Notes: generated by a model not told the origin, from the sequence alone. Positions 51,376 to 60,489 are shown, counted from the stretch's first letter. The stretch: DNA of 64,000 nt from Achromobacter xylosoxidans (GCF_001457475.1 NZ_LN831029.1:3100001-3164000), one strand, 5' to 3'. Program-made: numbers and translations.

Positions 51376-52101
51376 ATGAGCGACAGCGTCCGCCTGGCCA
51401 AGCGGCTGGCCGCCGAGCAATCCTGTTCCCGTGGCGACGCCGAACGCTACATCGAGGGCGGCTGGGTCGCCGTGGACGGCAAGGTCGTCGAGGAACCCGG
51501 TTTCCGCGTCAGCCCTGGCCAGGTTGTCGTCCTGCTGCCGGGCGCGCGGCTGGAAGAGATGCGGCCGGTGAGCATACTGGTGCACAAGCCGGCGGGCCTG
51601 TCGGCGTCGGACCCGGCGCATTCGGCGCTGGGCCTGGTCGTGCCCGAAAACCTGATGCCGGGCGACCGTTCGGGCCAGCGCTATCTCAAGCGCATGTTCA
51701 ACGGCCTCAAGCTGGTCACGCCGCTGGAGCGCGCGGCCAGCGGGCTGGTGGTGTACACGCAGGAATACGCGGTCGCGCGCAAGCTGGTGGAAGAGGGGCG
51801 CCACGTCGAGCAGGAATACATTGCGCAGGTGCGCGGCACGCTGGATGCGGCCGGGCTGGCGCGACTGCAGCGCGGCCTGGCCTATGAGGGCCGCCCGGCC
51901 ACGCCGATGAAGGTCAGCTGGCAGAACGAAACCCACCTGCGCTTCGCGCTCAAGACGCCAGCCCTGGGTTTCATTGAATACGCCTGCGACATGGCGGGGC
52001 TGGAACTGCAGGCCCTGCGCCGTATCCGCATCGGTCGACTGCCGATGGCCGGGCTGGCGGTGGGGCAATGGCGTTATCGGCTGGAATACGAGCGCTTCTG
52101 A
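51376..52101 (+). CDS. RsuA/RluB-type pseudouridine synthase with variant catalytic site
   Basis: A 241-residue protein with an N-terminal S4 RNA-binding domain (VRLAKRLAAEQSCSRGDAERYIEGGWVAVDGK) and a pseudouridine synthase domain. The catalytic block normally reads GRLDxxxxGL; here it is TPLERAASGL, with Glu118 replacing the essential Asp. The rest of the domain (VEQEYIAQVRG, RRIRIGRLPMAGLAVGQWR) is conserved. As I recall, betaproteobacterial relatives share the PLE form, so it may be a specialised subfamily with altered or no activity. Confidence 0.85.
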   Translation: MSDSVRLAKRLAAEQSCSRGDAERYIEGGWVAVDGKVVEEPGFRVSPGQVVVLLPGARLEEMRPVSILVHKPAGLSASDPAHSALGLVVPENLMPGDRSGQRYLKRMFNGLKLVTPLERAASGLVVYTQEYAVARKLVEEGRHVEQEYIAQVRGTLDAAGLARLQRGLAYEGRPATPMKVSWQNETHLRFALKTPALGFIEYACDMAGLELQALRRIRIGRLPMAGLAVGQWRYRLEYERF

Positions 52102-52102
52102 C

Positions 52103-52168
52103 AACTTAAAGTGATTTCTGGAATAACTTAAAGTGTTTTCTCGAATAACTTAAAGTGAATTCTAGGAT
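52103..52168. repeat. Three 22-bp tandem iteron-like repeats
   Basis: Units at 52103-52124, 52125-52146 and 52147-52168. Each begins AACTTAAAGTG, continues with two variable bases and TTCT, and ends GAAT or GGAT. The head-to-tail 22-bp period puts the sites on the same face of the helix. They begin two bases after the pseudouridine synthase stop and lie about 145 bases before the LD-carboxypeptidase gene. They could be a multi-site operator; a replication-type iteron is less likely on sequence alone. Confidence 0.85.
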
Positions 52169-52253
52169 GAGGCGCTGCGGATTCAGCGTCGGGACGCCTG
52201 AGCCAGCGAGTTGCAGGTGGCCGCAAGGTCCAGGCTTTTTCTCATGTAAATTA

Positions 52254-52282
52254 TAGACAATTCCAATAAGTAATTGATAAAT
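52254..52282 (+). promoter_or_regulatory. Candidate sigma70 promoter for LD-carboxypeptidase
   Basis: TAGACA (52254-52259), 17 bases, ATAAAT (52277-52282) in an AT-rich island. The leader to ATG 52313 would be about 25 bases with AAGGA at 52302-52306. The match to consensus is moderate. Confidence 0.4.
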
Positions 52283-52312
52283 AAAACAATATAAAACGAA
52301 CAAGGATCCAAT

Positions 52313-53449
52313 ATGGCGATACGGCCTCGCGAGTCTCAAGTCCCGATCGATCCCGCGCGACGCGGCCTGCTAAGGGTCGCGGGCGCCCTGGGATTGTCCA
52401 GCCTGGCGCTGGCGGGTTGCGCGAGTCGGGTGACGCCTTCGGGAGCCGGCCCGGCCGCGACCACGCGTGACACGGCGGCAAGCGGTGCCGCGCCCGGCCG
52501 CGACACGGCCGTGTCCGCCTTGCGGCCGGGCGGCCGGGTGGCGATCGTGGCGCCCGCGTCGGCGGCCGACGGGGCGGCCCTGGACGCAGCCGAATGGCTG
52601 CAGGCGCGCGGCTACGAGCCCCGCATCATGCCCGCCGCGCTCACGCGCAGCGATGCGCCATACGACTACCTGGCCGGCGATGACAATGCGCGCCTGAACG
52701 ACCTGCACTCGGCGTTCGCCGATCCCGCGATCGACGCGATCTGGTGCCTGCAGGGCGGCTTCGGCTCATGGCGGCTGGCCGACAGGCTCGACTTCGACCT
52801 GCTGCGTCGGCATCCCAAGCCCTTCATCGGATACAGCGACATCACGGCGCTGCATCTGGCAATGCAGCGCCACGCCGGCTTCGTCACTTTCCACGGTCCG
52901 ATGCTGGCGCAGGACCTGCTGGCCGGCAAGGAGGAACCCACCGCCAGCCACGTGCTGGCCATGGTGGGCGGGCAGATCGGGCAGGGCGCCTGGATCGACG
53001 CGCCGCCCGCATCCAATCCGGTGGTCCTGGCGCCGGGCGTGGCCAGCGGCCGGCTGGTGGGCGGCAACCTGGCGCTGATCGCCGCCATGATCGGCTCGCG
53101 CCATGAGATCGCCACGCGCGACGCCATCCTGTTCATCGAGGACGTCAACGAGGCGCTGCCCCGCATCGACCGCCTGCTGTGGCAGTTGCGTTCGGCGGGC
53201 AAGTTCGACCATATCAAGGGCGTGCTGGCGGGCAATTTCACCCGGCTGGGCCTGCCGATGGGCGACGCGCCGGGCCAAAGCCAGTTGTTTCCGCTGCTGC
53301 TGGAACAGTTCGGCGGGCGCGGCATACCGGTGCTGGCGGCCTGGCCCAGCGGCCACGGCGATCCCAACCTGACGCTGCCGCTTGGCGCGAAGGTGACGCT
53401 GGACACCCAGCGCCGCGGACTGCGGCTCGATCAGGCGGTGGCGCGGTAA
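52313..53449 (+). CDS. LD-carboxypeptidase (S66) lipoprotein
   Basis: A 378-residue muropeptide L,D-carboxypeptidase, LdcA family, which trims tetrapeptide stems during wall recycling. The triad is visible: Ser175 in IGYSDITALH, Glu276 in LFIEDVNEA, His348 in SGHGDPN. The family's GGYG loop is GGFGSWRL. Unlike cytosolic LdcA it has an N-terminal ARRGLLRVAGALGLSSLALAGC, a lipobox with an RR pair just before the hydrophobic core (Tat-like), so it is predicted to be a periplasmic lipoprotein. AAGGA precedes the ATG. Confidence 0.9.
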   Translation: MAIRPRESQVPIDPARRGLLRVAGALGLSSLALAGCASRVTPSGAGPAATTRDTAASGAAPGRDTAVSALRPGGRVAIVAPASAADGAALDAAEWLQARGYEPRIMPAALTRSDAPYDYLAGDDNARLNDLHSAFADPAIDAIWCLQGGFGSWRLADRLDFDLLRRHPKPFIGYSDITALHLAMQRHAGFVTFHGPMLAQDLLAGKEEPTASHVLAMVGGQIGQGAWIDAPPASNPVVLAPGVASGRLVGGNLALIAAMIGSRHEIATRDAILFIEDVNEALPRIDRLLWQLRSAGKFDHIKGVLAGNFTRLGLPMGDAPGQSQLFPLLLEQFGGRGIPVLAAWPSGHGDPNLTLPLGAKVTLDTQRRGLRLDQAVAR

Positions 53450-53478
53450 GCGCGCCGCCCCGTGCCGGAGCCCCACGC

Positions 53479-54627
53479 ATGAATGATTTTTTCCAGGCCC
53501 TGGGCCGCCAATTGAAATCCCCGCATCGCTCGCGCGCCAGCGAGCGCCATGCCCGCGCCAAGGCATTCCGCTGCGTCTGCGGCCAGCAGGTCTTTTTCAA
53601 CAACAGCGAATGCCTGAACTGCCACCGGCAACTCGGCTTCGACCCAAAGCGCGGCCACGTCCTGGCGCTGGACCCCGGCAAGGCCGGGGGCCTATGGATC
53701 GAAGCCGGGCGCGCGCGCGGCCGGACCTTCAGGCGCTGCGCCAATTACGCCTCGGCCGCGGCCTGCAACTGGCTGCTGCCGGCCGCGGCCAGCGGGTCGC
53801 TCTGCCTGGCCTGTGGCCTGAACCGCACCATTCCCGATTTATCCGTCGCGGAAAACGGTCCGTTATGGGGCAAGGTGGAAGCCGCCAAGCGCCAGCTGGT
53901 CGCCCAGCTCCTGACGCTGGGCCTGCCTATCCGGCGCTCGCAGGCGGCGGGCGACGGCGGCCTGGCGTTCGATCTGCTGGCCCCGGCGGCGGACGGCGCG
54001 CCGCTGCTGACCGGGCACAACCGCGGGCTGATCACGCTGAACATCCGCGAGGCCGACGATGCCTACCGTGACCGGGTGCGCGAGGCGATGCATGAGCCTT
54101 ACCGCACGCTGCTGGGGCACTTCCGCCACGAGATCGGCCATTTCTACTGGGACCAGCTGGTGGCCGGCGGCCCCTGGCTGGCGCCGTTTCGCGCCGTGTT
54201 CGGCGATGAGCGCGCCGACTATGCGCAGGCGCTGCGGCGCAATTACGAGCAAGGTCCGCCGGCCGACTGGGCGGGGCGTTTCATCAGTACCTATGCGTCC
54301 TGCCACCCGTGGGAAGACTGGGCCGAGACCTGGGCCCACTATCTGCACATGATGGACACGCTGGACACCGCCATCAGCTTCGGCGTCACCCGCGTGGCCG
54401 TGCAACAGGCCGTTGAGCCTTTCACCCGGGTATCGCTGTACGATCCGGACGATCCCGAAGGGCAGGGCTTTCTCGACCTGGTCAACGCCTGGGTGGCGCT
54501 GACCGGGGCGCTCAACGAGCTGTCGCGCAGCATGGGGCAGCGTGATTTCTATCCGTTCGTGCTGCCGGCCGCGGTGGTCGGCAAGCTGCAATTCGTGCAC
54601 CGGGTGATCCGGGCCGCGGCGCGCTAG
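53479..54627 (+). CDS. Zinc-ribbon metallopeptidase family protein
   Basis: A 382-residue cytosolic protein. The N-terminal zinc ribbon (FRCVCGQQVFFNNSECLNCHRQLGF) and further cysteine pairs are followed by a peptidase-like domain with HEIGH (His217, Glu218, His221) and a downstream DWAETWAHYLHMMDTL block. This matches the putative zinc-binding metallopeptidase family (DUF2248/peptidase_Mx). The substrate is unknown. It follows the LD-carboxypeptidase by 29 bases and may be cotranscribed. Confidence 0.88.
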   Translation: MNDFFQALGRQLKSPHRSRASERHARAKAFRCVCGQQVFFNNSECLNCHRQLGFDPKRGHVLALDPGKAGGLWIEAGRARGRTFRRCANYASAAACNWLLPAAASGSLCLACGLNRTIPDLSVAENGPLWGKVEAAKRQLVAQLLTLGLPIRRSQAAGDGGLAFDLLAPAADGAPLLTGHNRGLITLNIREADDAYRDRVREAMHEPYRTLLGHFRHEIGHFYWDQLVAGGPWLAPFRAVFGDERADYAQALRRNYEQGPPADWAGRFISTYASCHPWEDWAETWAHYLHMMDTLDTAISFGVTRVAVQQAVEPFTRVSLYDPDDPEGQGFLDLVNAWVALTGALNELSRSMGQRDFYPFVLPAAVVGKLQFVHRVIRAAAR

Positions 54628-54656
54628 CGCCCGCGGAGCCCGGCGCCGCCGCGGCG

Positions 54657-55511
54657 CTAGATCCGCCGCGCCGACCATTGCCCCTTGCCCGCGGCGTTGC
54701 CGCTGATGGCGTTGCCGTCCACTTCGCCGGTGTAGCGCACGCCATCGACGGAGAACGATATCCTGCGCCCGTCCATGCGCGCATCCGTGATCTCGCTGCC
54801 GCCCAGTTTGCCCGTCAGCATCTGGTAGCGCTGCTCCAGCAGCAACCGGCGGCCGTCCAGGTCCCACTGGCCGCCGACCTTGGCCGGCACGATCCACAGC
54901 AGCGCGTTGCAGTAGGTCTGGCAGGCCTCGGTAACCGTTTCGGAGGCGTCCGGCTCCCAATCGCCCATGCGGAAGGTGTTGGACACGATGCGGGTGCCGG
55001 GCGCCAGTTCCAGCAGCCGCGGCCGCAGTTTTTCATTGATGGTCGACAGCAGGAACATGGTGATCACGTCCGCCTGCGACAGGTCGGTCTCGAACAGGTC
55101 CGCCACCTCGAAGGTGGCGCGGTCGGCCACGCCCGCCTTGGCCGCGTTGCTGCGCGACAGGGTCACCAGGTCGGGGTTGTATTCGATGCCCTTGGCCCGC
55201 AGGCCGCGTTGGGCGGCGGTGATGACGGTGCGGCCATCGCCCGAGCCCAGGTCCATCAACCGGTCCCGCGGCGTGACCCGGGCCATGTCGAGCATCTTGT
55301 CGACCAGGGCCTGCGGGGTCGGCACCCAGATGACGTCCTTGCCGTCCTGGCCCACGTCGGGCACGTAGGCGTCGGTCTTGGCGGGGGGCTCCGCGGTTGC
55401 GCTGGCGGCGCGCGCCTCGGCCAGCAGCGAAATGGAGAAGGCCAGGGCCAGCGCCGACCCCAGGGCGGCCCAGCGGCGGGCGAACGGAACGGACGATAGG
55501 GCAGCTTGCAT
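54657..55511 (-). CDS. Exported class I SAM-dependent methyltransferase-like protein
   Basis: A 284-residue protein. The signal peptide (RRWAALGSALALAFSISLLAEARA) is followed by a Rossmann methyltransferase core: VPTPQALVDKMLDMARVTPRDRLMDLGSGDGRTVITAAQRG (motif I), GIEYNPDLVTLSRSNA, and a C-terminal beta domain of about 80 residues. ATG 55511 follows AAGGAG. A SAM enzyme with a signal peptide is odd, since SAM is cytosolic; the leader may instead be an anchor. The protein resembles DOT1/lysine-methyltransferase-type folds. Confidence 0.8.
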   Translation of the reverse strand: MQAALSSVPFARRWAALGSALALAFSISLLAEARAASATAEPPAKTDAYVPDVGQDGKDVIWVPTPQALVDKMLDMARVTPRDRLMDLGSGDGRTVITAAQRGLRAKGIEYNPDLVTLSRSNAAKAGVADRATFEVADLFETDLSQADVITMFLLSTINEKLRPRLLELAPGTRIVSNTFRMGDWEPDASETVTEACQTYCNALLWIVPAKVGGQWDLDGRRLLLEQRYQMLTGKLGGSEITDARMDGRRISFSVDGVRYTGEVDGNAISGNAAGKGQWSARRI

Positions 55512-55567
55512 GATGAAGACTCCTTGGGCGGACGGAAAAAAGGGCGTGGCGGCAAGGGCCCCGGCGG

Positions 55568-56971
55568 TCAACCTGGCGGCTCGGCCGGCGACGCCCCGGC
55601 GGGCTTGAGCAGGCGCAGCACCGGGACGCCGACCGCCAGCACCGCCAGCCCGATCAGGGCGCCGGCGCCGGCATAGACGGCGCTGGAATAGACCAGCCCG
55701 GCGCAGGCCAGCGCCAGCAACGCCGGGGTCAGGGGATACAGCGGCACCCGGAACGGCCGCGGACGCGCCGGATCGAGCTGGCGCAGGCGCCACACGGAGG
55801 CCGCCACCAGCAGCATGAACAGCCAGAACACCGGCGCGGTGTAGGCGACCATGGCCTGCACGCCGTTGTGGCTGAAGGCGCCCACCCCCAGCAAGGCCAG
55901 CGTGATCGCGCCCTGGGCCAGCAAGGCGCTGACCGGCGCCTCGTTGCGCGCGCTCCACCCGGCCAGTGCCCGCAGGCGCGGCAGGTCGCGCCCCAGCGCG
56001 TAGTAGACGCGCGCGCCGGTGATGATGGTGCCGTTGATGGTGCTCAGCGCGGTGGCGCAGATCACCAGGCTGAGCAGGGCGGCGGCGTAGGGGCCGGCCG
56101 CCAGCTGCATCACGGCCGCGCCCAGCGCCGGCGTGTCGCGCAGGCCCTGCAGCCCGAACAGTTCCAGCAGCGCCAGGTTGGTCAGCAGGTAGGCGCCGGT
56201 GACCACCGCGGTGCCGATCAGCAGCACCCGCGCCATGTTGCGTCCGGGGTTGCGCAGTTCGCCGCTGAGATAGGCGGCCTCGTTCCAGCCGCCGTAGGTC
56301 AGCAACACGAACACAATGCCCATGCCCATCAGGCCGGCCACATTGCCTTCCAGCGCCGTTGGCGCCGGCGCCAGCGGCGTCGAGGTGAACAGGGCGGCGG
56401 TCAGCACCGCCGCCAGCGCCGCCAATGTCAGGATCGTGAACAGCCATTGCAGCCGCTTCGAGTGGCGCGTGCCGGCCACGTTCAGCGCGGTCAGGCCGAT
56501 CACCGACAGCGCCGCGTGCGTGGTGGCGCCGTGTTCGCCCAGCGGCAGCAGTTGCTGCGCATAGTCCCCGTAGATGAAGGCCACCACCGCGATCGCGCCG
56601 GTCTGGATCACGGTGCAGCGGGCCCAGGCGAACAGCAGGCCCACGCGCGGCCCCCAGGCGCGCGACAGATAAAGGTATTCGCCGCCGGCACCGGGATAGG
56701 CCGCGCCCAGCTCGGCGTAGCACAGCGCGCCCACCAGCATCACCAGGCCGCCGGCGCACCAGTACGCCAGGTACATCGCCTCGGACGCCGCGTGCTGCGC
56801 CACCAGGGGCGGAAAGCCGAAGATGCCGATGCCGATCACCACGCCGACCAGCACCACCGTGGCGTCCATCACCGACAGGCCCGGCGGGCCGGACGCGGCG
56901 GTGGCCGCGCCGCCTCGCTCGCCGGCGGCACCGGGGTGGGCGCGCAACGGACGGCGCGGCAAAGACGGCAT
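55568..56971 (-). CDS. APC-superfamily amino acid permease
   Basis: A 467-residue inner-membrane transporter with about 12 helices. The first helix has the APC signature VVIGIGIFGFPPLVA; further blocks are YAELGAAYPGAGGEYLYLSRAWGP and the amphipathic GARVYYALGRDLP. It is probably an amino acid/polyamine/organocation transporter; the substrate is unknown. ATG 56971 has GGGAGAA. It lies upstream of, and could be cotranscribed with, the methyltransferase gene. Confidence 0.88.
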   Translation of the reverse strand: MPSLPRRPLRAHPGAAGERGGAATAASGPPGLSVMDATVVLVGVVIGIGIFGFPPLVAQHAASEAMYLAYWCAGGLVMLVGALCYAELGAAYPGAGGEYLYLSRAWGPRVGLLFAWARCTVIQTGAIAVVAFIYGDYAQQLLPLGEHGATTHAALSVIGLTALNVAGTRHSKRLQWLFTILTLAALAAVLTAALFTSTPLAPAPTALEGNVAGLMGMGIVFVLLTYGGWNEAAYLSGELRNPGRNMARVLLIGTAVVTGAYLLTNLALLELFGLQGLRDTPALGAAVMQLAAGPYAAALLSLVICATALSTINGTIITGARVYYALGRDLPRLRALAGWSARNEAPVSALLAQGAITLALLGVGAFSHNGVQAMVAYTAPVFWLFMLLVAASVWRLRQLDPARPRPFRVPLYPLTPALLALACAGLVYSSAVYAGAGALIGLAVLAVGVPVLRLLKPAGASPAEPPG

Positions 56972-57281
56972 GGCATTCTCCCGGCAGGTTGCCGCCGCGC
57001 ACGATGCGCGGGGGCTCGGACTCACGGCTGGAGGGCGTCAGGCGATACGGCCCGTTGGCCAGGGCGTCATCCGGCCTGGCGGGGCGGCACGGCCTGTTTC
57101 CAGGCCCGCCGTCCTGACAAGTAGCTGAATAATGAGTGACCCCGGGCGGGGAAAGAAAGTTTCTACGGGATTTCCCGTAGCGGTGAATGGCGATGCGCGT
57201 GCCTCCGGCCGCGGCGGGCCGGCGGCACGCGCACAAGGCGCCAGGCGGGCGCTGCCCGCGGCAGGAAGGAGGCGGGCGGCC

Positions 57282-57932
57282 TCAGGGCTTGCGCGGCGCG
57301 GGCTTGAGGCGCGAGGGCACTTCGTCCAGGTCGCTGCACACGGCCAGCACCTCGGCCGGTTTCTTGCTCAGCGACAGGTAGACATGGCCGATGCCGCTGT
57401 CGAAATAGGCGGATTCCAGCCGGTTCAGCACCACGCTGTCGCCGTTCTCGAACTGGATGCGCACCTTGCCCGACAGCACCAGCGCGAACTCCTGCCCGGG
57501 ATGGCGGATGTAGTCCTCGAACTCGACGACCTCGCGCGCGTCGATCAGGGCCAGCATGGGCATCATCTTCTTGCCCGGGTATTCGCCCATCAGCAGCCGG
57601 TAGTGATAGTTCTCGGTGGCGTAGTCGCGCGCGTCGCTGAGCTTGTTCTTGACGTAGGTGGGAGCCACCTCGGCCTGGGCCGCGTCGCCCAGCATGAACA
57701 TGCGCGTCATGTCGATGCCCAGCGCCCGCGCCAGCGCGGCGAACTTCTCGTAGCTCAGGGCGATCTGGCCCAGCTCGGCCTTGGACAGGGTCGAGACCGC
57801 GATGCCGCTGGCCTGCGACAGGTCTTGCAGGGTCATTTTCCGGGCCTTGCGCTCGGCGCGCAGGCGCGCGCCCATCACTTCCTTGCCCACGATGTCGGGT
57901 GGGGCCGTATTGCGAGCGGAGGGAGGGGCCAT
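57282..57932 (-). CDS. XRE-cupin transcriptional regulator
   Basis: A 216-residue regulator: N-terminal Cro/C1 helix-turn-helix (residues about 15-70; RLRAERKARKMTLQDLSQASGIAVSTLSKAELGQIALSYEKF) and a C-terminal cupin domain (GQEFALVLSGKVRIQFENGDSVVLNRLESAYFDSGIGHVYLS). This family often controls amino-acid catabolic genes. It lies directly downstream of the D-aminoacylase gene on the same strand and is the likely regulator of that operon. Confidence 0.9.
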   Translation of the reverse strand: MAPPSARNTAPPDIVGKEVMGARLRAERKARKMTLQDLSQASGIAVSTLSKAELGQIALSYEKFAALARALGIDMTRMFMLGDAAQAEVAPTYVKNKLSDARDYATENYHYRLLMGEYPGKKMMPMLALIDAREVVEFEDYIRHPGQEFALVLSGKVRIQFENGDSVVLNRLESAYFDSGIGHVYLSLSKKPAEVLAVCSDLDEVPSRLKPAPRKP

Positions 57933-58010
57933 GTAGCGGTTTGCGTCCAGGGTTGGGAGGGGGCGGCACGCCGCCCCGTTCACGCCGGATTGTAAGGGCT
58001 GGCGCCGGGC

Positions 58011-59465
58011 TCAGGCGGCCGTGCGTGCGAGCACGCGGCCGGCATGCTGGCCGGTGAACGCCTGCTCTTGCCAGACCGGCGCGCCGTTGACGTACACGGA
58101 ATGGATGCCGGCGGCGCGCTCGGTGGGGCGTTCGAAGGTGGCGGTATCGGCCACCGTGGCCGGGTCGAACACCACCAGGTCGGCGAAGTACCCGGCCTGC
58201 AGCTGGCCGCGCCCGGCCAGGCCGAAGCGCGCGGCGGTCAGGCCCGTCATCTTCCATACCGCCGTCTCCAGCGGGAACAGGCCCAGGTCGCGCGCATAGT
58301 GCCCCAGCACCCGCGGGAAGGTGCCCCACAGGCGCGGATGCGGGCGCTCGTCGTGCGGCAGGCCGTCGGAGCCGATCATGGTCGGGCCGAACGCCAGGAT
58401 GCGCTGCACGTCGGGTTCGTCCATCATGAAGTAGATGGCGCCGGCCGGCTGCAGCTCGGGCACCACGTCGTACTTGGATTTGCCGCGCTCGGCCGCGACT
58501 TCATCCAGGTCGCGCCCGCTCAGTTCGGGGAAGGGCTTGCACCAGGTGATGATGGTGCGTCCGGCCAGCAGCACGCGGTCCTGCTTGAGCATGGTGGAGC
58601 CGGCTACGTAGGGATACGCGTCCAGCGAGACGTCCTGGCGCGCCATGGCGGCCTCGATCAGCGGCAGCGTCTCGCGCGAGCGGCCGAAATTGGGCTGGCC
58701 CATGACCTTGTGGTGCGAGATCACCACCGGCACGTCCAGCTCGCGGCCGATGCGGAAGGTTTCCTCCAGCGCGGCCACGATGTGCTCGCCTTCGTCGCGC
58801 ATGTGGGTGGCGTAGATGCCGCCATGCGCGCTCAGCGGCCGGCACACCTCGATGATCTCTTCGGTGGTGGCGCGGGCGGCGGGCGGGTAGAAGGCGCCGG
58901 TCGAAATGCCGATGGCGCCGCTGGCCATGGCTTCCTCGGCCAGGTCCCGCATGGCCGCGATTTCCTCGTCGGTGGCGGCGCGCTGCAAGTCCGGCATGAC
59001 CGCGGCGCGCAGCGTTGAATGGCCCACCATGCAGGCGGCGTTGACGGCCGCCGGCGTGGCCCGCAACGCGTCCAGGTAGTCGGCGAAGCGCTCGAAACGG
59101 TACGAGCCGCCTTCGTCCAGCAGGTCCAGGGGGGCGGGCGGGTTGGCGTGCGCCAGCGGCGCCAGGCTGATGCCGCAATTGCCCGTGACCACCGTGGTGA
59201 CACCCTGCGAGATCTTGGGCGTCATGTCGCGGCGCCTGAGCAGGTAGTTGTCGTCGTGGGTGTGCGAGTCGATGAAGCCGGGCGCGACCACCAGGCCCGA
59301 CACGTCGACCCGGGTGTGCGCGGCGGCGTCCGACAGATCGCCGATGGCGGCGATGCGGTCGCCGCGCACGCCCAGGTCGGCGCGCCGTCCCGGGGTGTTG
59401 CTGCCGTCGATGAGGGTGCCGCCCACGAGCAGCAGGTCGAAGGGCTGGGAATCGGATTGGGACAT
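58011..59465 (-). CDS. dan: D-aminoacylase (N-acyl-D-amino-acid deacylase)
   Basis: A 484-residue zinc amidohydrolase that hydrolyses N-acyl-D-amino acids. Metal and catalytic residues match the solved Alcaligenes enzyme: His68 and His70 in DSHTHDD, Cys97 in TGNCG, His in VVISHHKVMGQ, Asp in IGSDGLPHDERPHP. Substrate-loop motifs such as YPYVAGSTMLKQD are present. From memory the whole sequence is nearly identical to that of Alcaligenes/Achromobacter D-aminoacylase. It is the sixth gene of a leftward operon after a dipeptide-type transporter. Confidence 0.96.
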   Translation of the reverse strand: MSQSDSQPFDLLLVGGTLIDGSNTPGRRADLGVRGDRIAAIGDLSDAAAHTRVDVSGLVVAPGFIDSHTHDDNYLLRRRDMTPKISQGVTTVVTGNCGISLAPLAHANPPAPLDLLDEGGSYRFERFADYLDALRATPAAVNAACMVGHSTLRAAVMPDLQRAATDEEIAAMRDLAEEAMASGAIGISTGAFYPPAARATTEEIIEVCRPLSAHGGIYATHMRDEGEHIVAALEETFRIGRELDVPVVISHHKVMGQPNFGRSRETLPLIEAAMARQDVSLDAYPYVAGSTMLKQDRVLLAGRTIITWCKPFPELSGRDLDEVAAERGKSKYDVVPELQPAGAIYFMMDEPDVQRILAFGPTMIGSDGLPHDERPHPRLWGTFPRVLGHYARDLGLFPLETAVWKMTGLTAARFGLAGRGQLQAGYFADLVVFDPATVADTATFERPTERAAGIHSVYVNGAPVWQEQAFTGQHAGRVLARTAA

Positions 59466-59496
59466 GGAAATCTCCGGCGGGGCGATCAAGTGGCGA

Positions 59497-60489
59497 TCAA
59501 GTGGCGAAATGGCAGGCGACCAGCTGGCCGGAGCCGACCGGGCGGGCGATGGGGGTTTCCTGGGCGCAGCGCGCCTGGGCCAGCGGACAACGGGTGCGGA
59601 AGGCACAGCCGGACGGCGGCGCCAGCGGACTGGGAATCTCGCCCTTGAGCACCGCCACGGGGGCGCGTTCGCCCCGGCGGGCCGAGGGCACCGCGGCCAG
59701 CAGGGCGCGGGTATACGGATGCGACGGACGGTTGAACACCGCATCGCGGCTGCCGCTCTCGACGATCCGCCCCAGGTACATCACCGCCACCTGGTGGCTG
59801 ATGTGCCGCACCACGCTCAGGTCATGCGAGATGAACACGTAAGTCAGCCCGAGGTCGCGCTGCAGGTCCATCAGCAGGTTGATGACCTGCGCCTGCACCG
59901 ACACGTCCAGCGCCGACACCGGCTCGTCGCAGACGATCAGGCCCGGTTCCGGCGCCAGGGCGCGGGCGATGACGATGCGCTGGCGCTGGCCGCCGGAGAA
60001 CTCGTGCGGGTAGCGGTCGGCGGCGTCCGGGCGCAGGCTGACGCGGGCCAGCAACTGCGCCACCCGTTCGCGGATGGCCTCGCGGCCGTAGCCGAAGTTG
60101 CGCAGCGGCTCGCCGATGATGTCGCGCACCCGCATGCGCGGGTTCATCGACGAGAACGGATCCTGGAAGATGAATTGCATGCGCCGCCGCATGGCGCGCA
60201 ACTGGCCGCTGTTCATCGCGGCCAGGTCGGCGCCTTCGAGCAGGATGCGGCCCGCGGTGGGATCGGTCAGGCGGATCAGGCACTTGCCGGTCGTGGACTT
60301 GCCGCAACCGGACTCGCCCACCAGGCTCAGGGTCTGGCCGCGCGCCACCGAAAGGGACACGCCGTCCACGGCGCGCAGCACCTTGCCGCCCTCCAGCGGG
60401 AAGTGCTTCTTCAGGTCGGTCACCTGCAGCATGGGCGCGGCGGAGGCCGCCGCGACGGCGGATGGGAAGGGGGCGTCGTGCAGGTTCAT
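59497..60489 (-). CDS. Dipeptide/oligopeptide ABC transporter ATPase (DppF/OppF type)
   Basis: A 330-residue ATPase: Walker [32 protein letters not shown], signature FSGGQRQR, Walker B LIVCDEPVSALDVSVQ, switch His in ISHDLSVVRHI, and the C-terminal oligo_HPY region (HPYTRALLAAVP) with clustered cysteines. Start ATG 60489 overlaps the partner ATPase stop. Confidence 0.92.
   Translation of the reverse strand: MNLHDAPFPSAVAAASAAPMLQVTDLKKHFPLEGGKVLRAVDGVSLSVARGQTLSLVGESGCGKSTTGKCLIRLTDPTAGRILLEGADLAAMNSGQLRAMRRRMQFIFQDPFSSMNPRMRVRDIIGEPLRNFGYGREAIRERVAQLLARVSLRPDAADRYPHEFSGGQRQRIVIARALAPEPGLIVCDEPVSALDVSVQAQVINLLMDLQRDLGLTYVFISHDLSVVRHISHQVAVMYLGRIVESGSRDAVFNRPSHPYTRALLAAVPSARRGERAPVAVLKGEIPSPLAPPSGCAFRTRCPLAQARCAQETPIARPVGSGQLVACHFAT

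Noticed and set aside
52103..52168. CRISPR-like array
   Set aside because: The 22-bp units are directly adjacent, with no spacers, and no cas genes are present.
52106..52339. Leftward 77-codon frame over the iterons and AT-rich promoter
   Set aside because: It overlaps repeat and promoter sequence, lacks a ribosome site, and its residues reflect the repeats.
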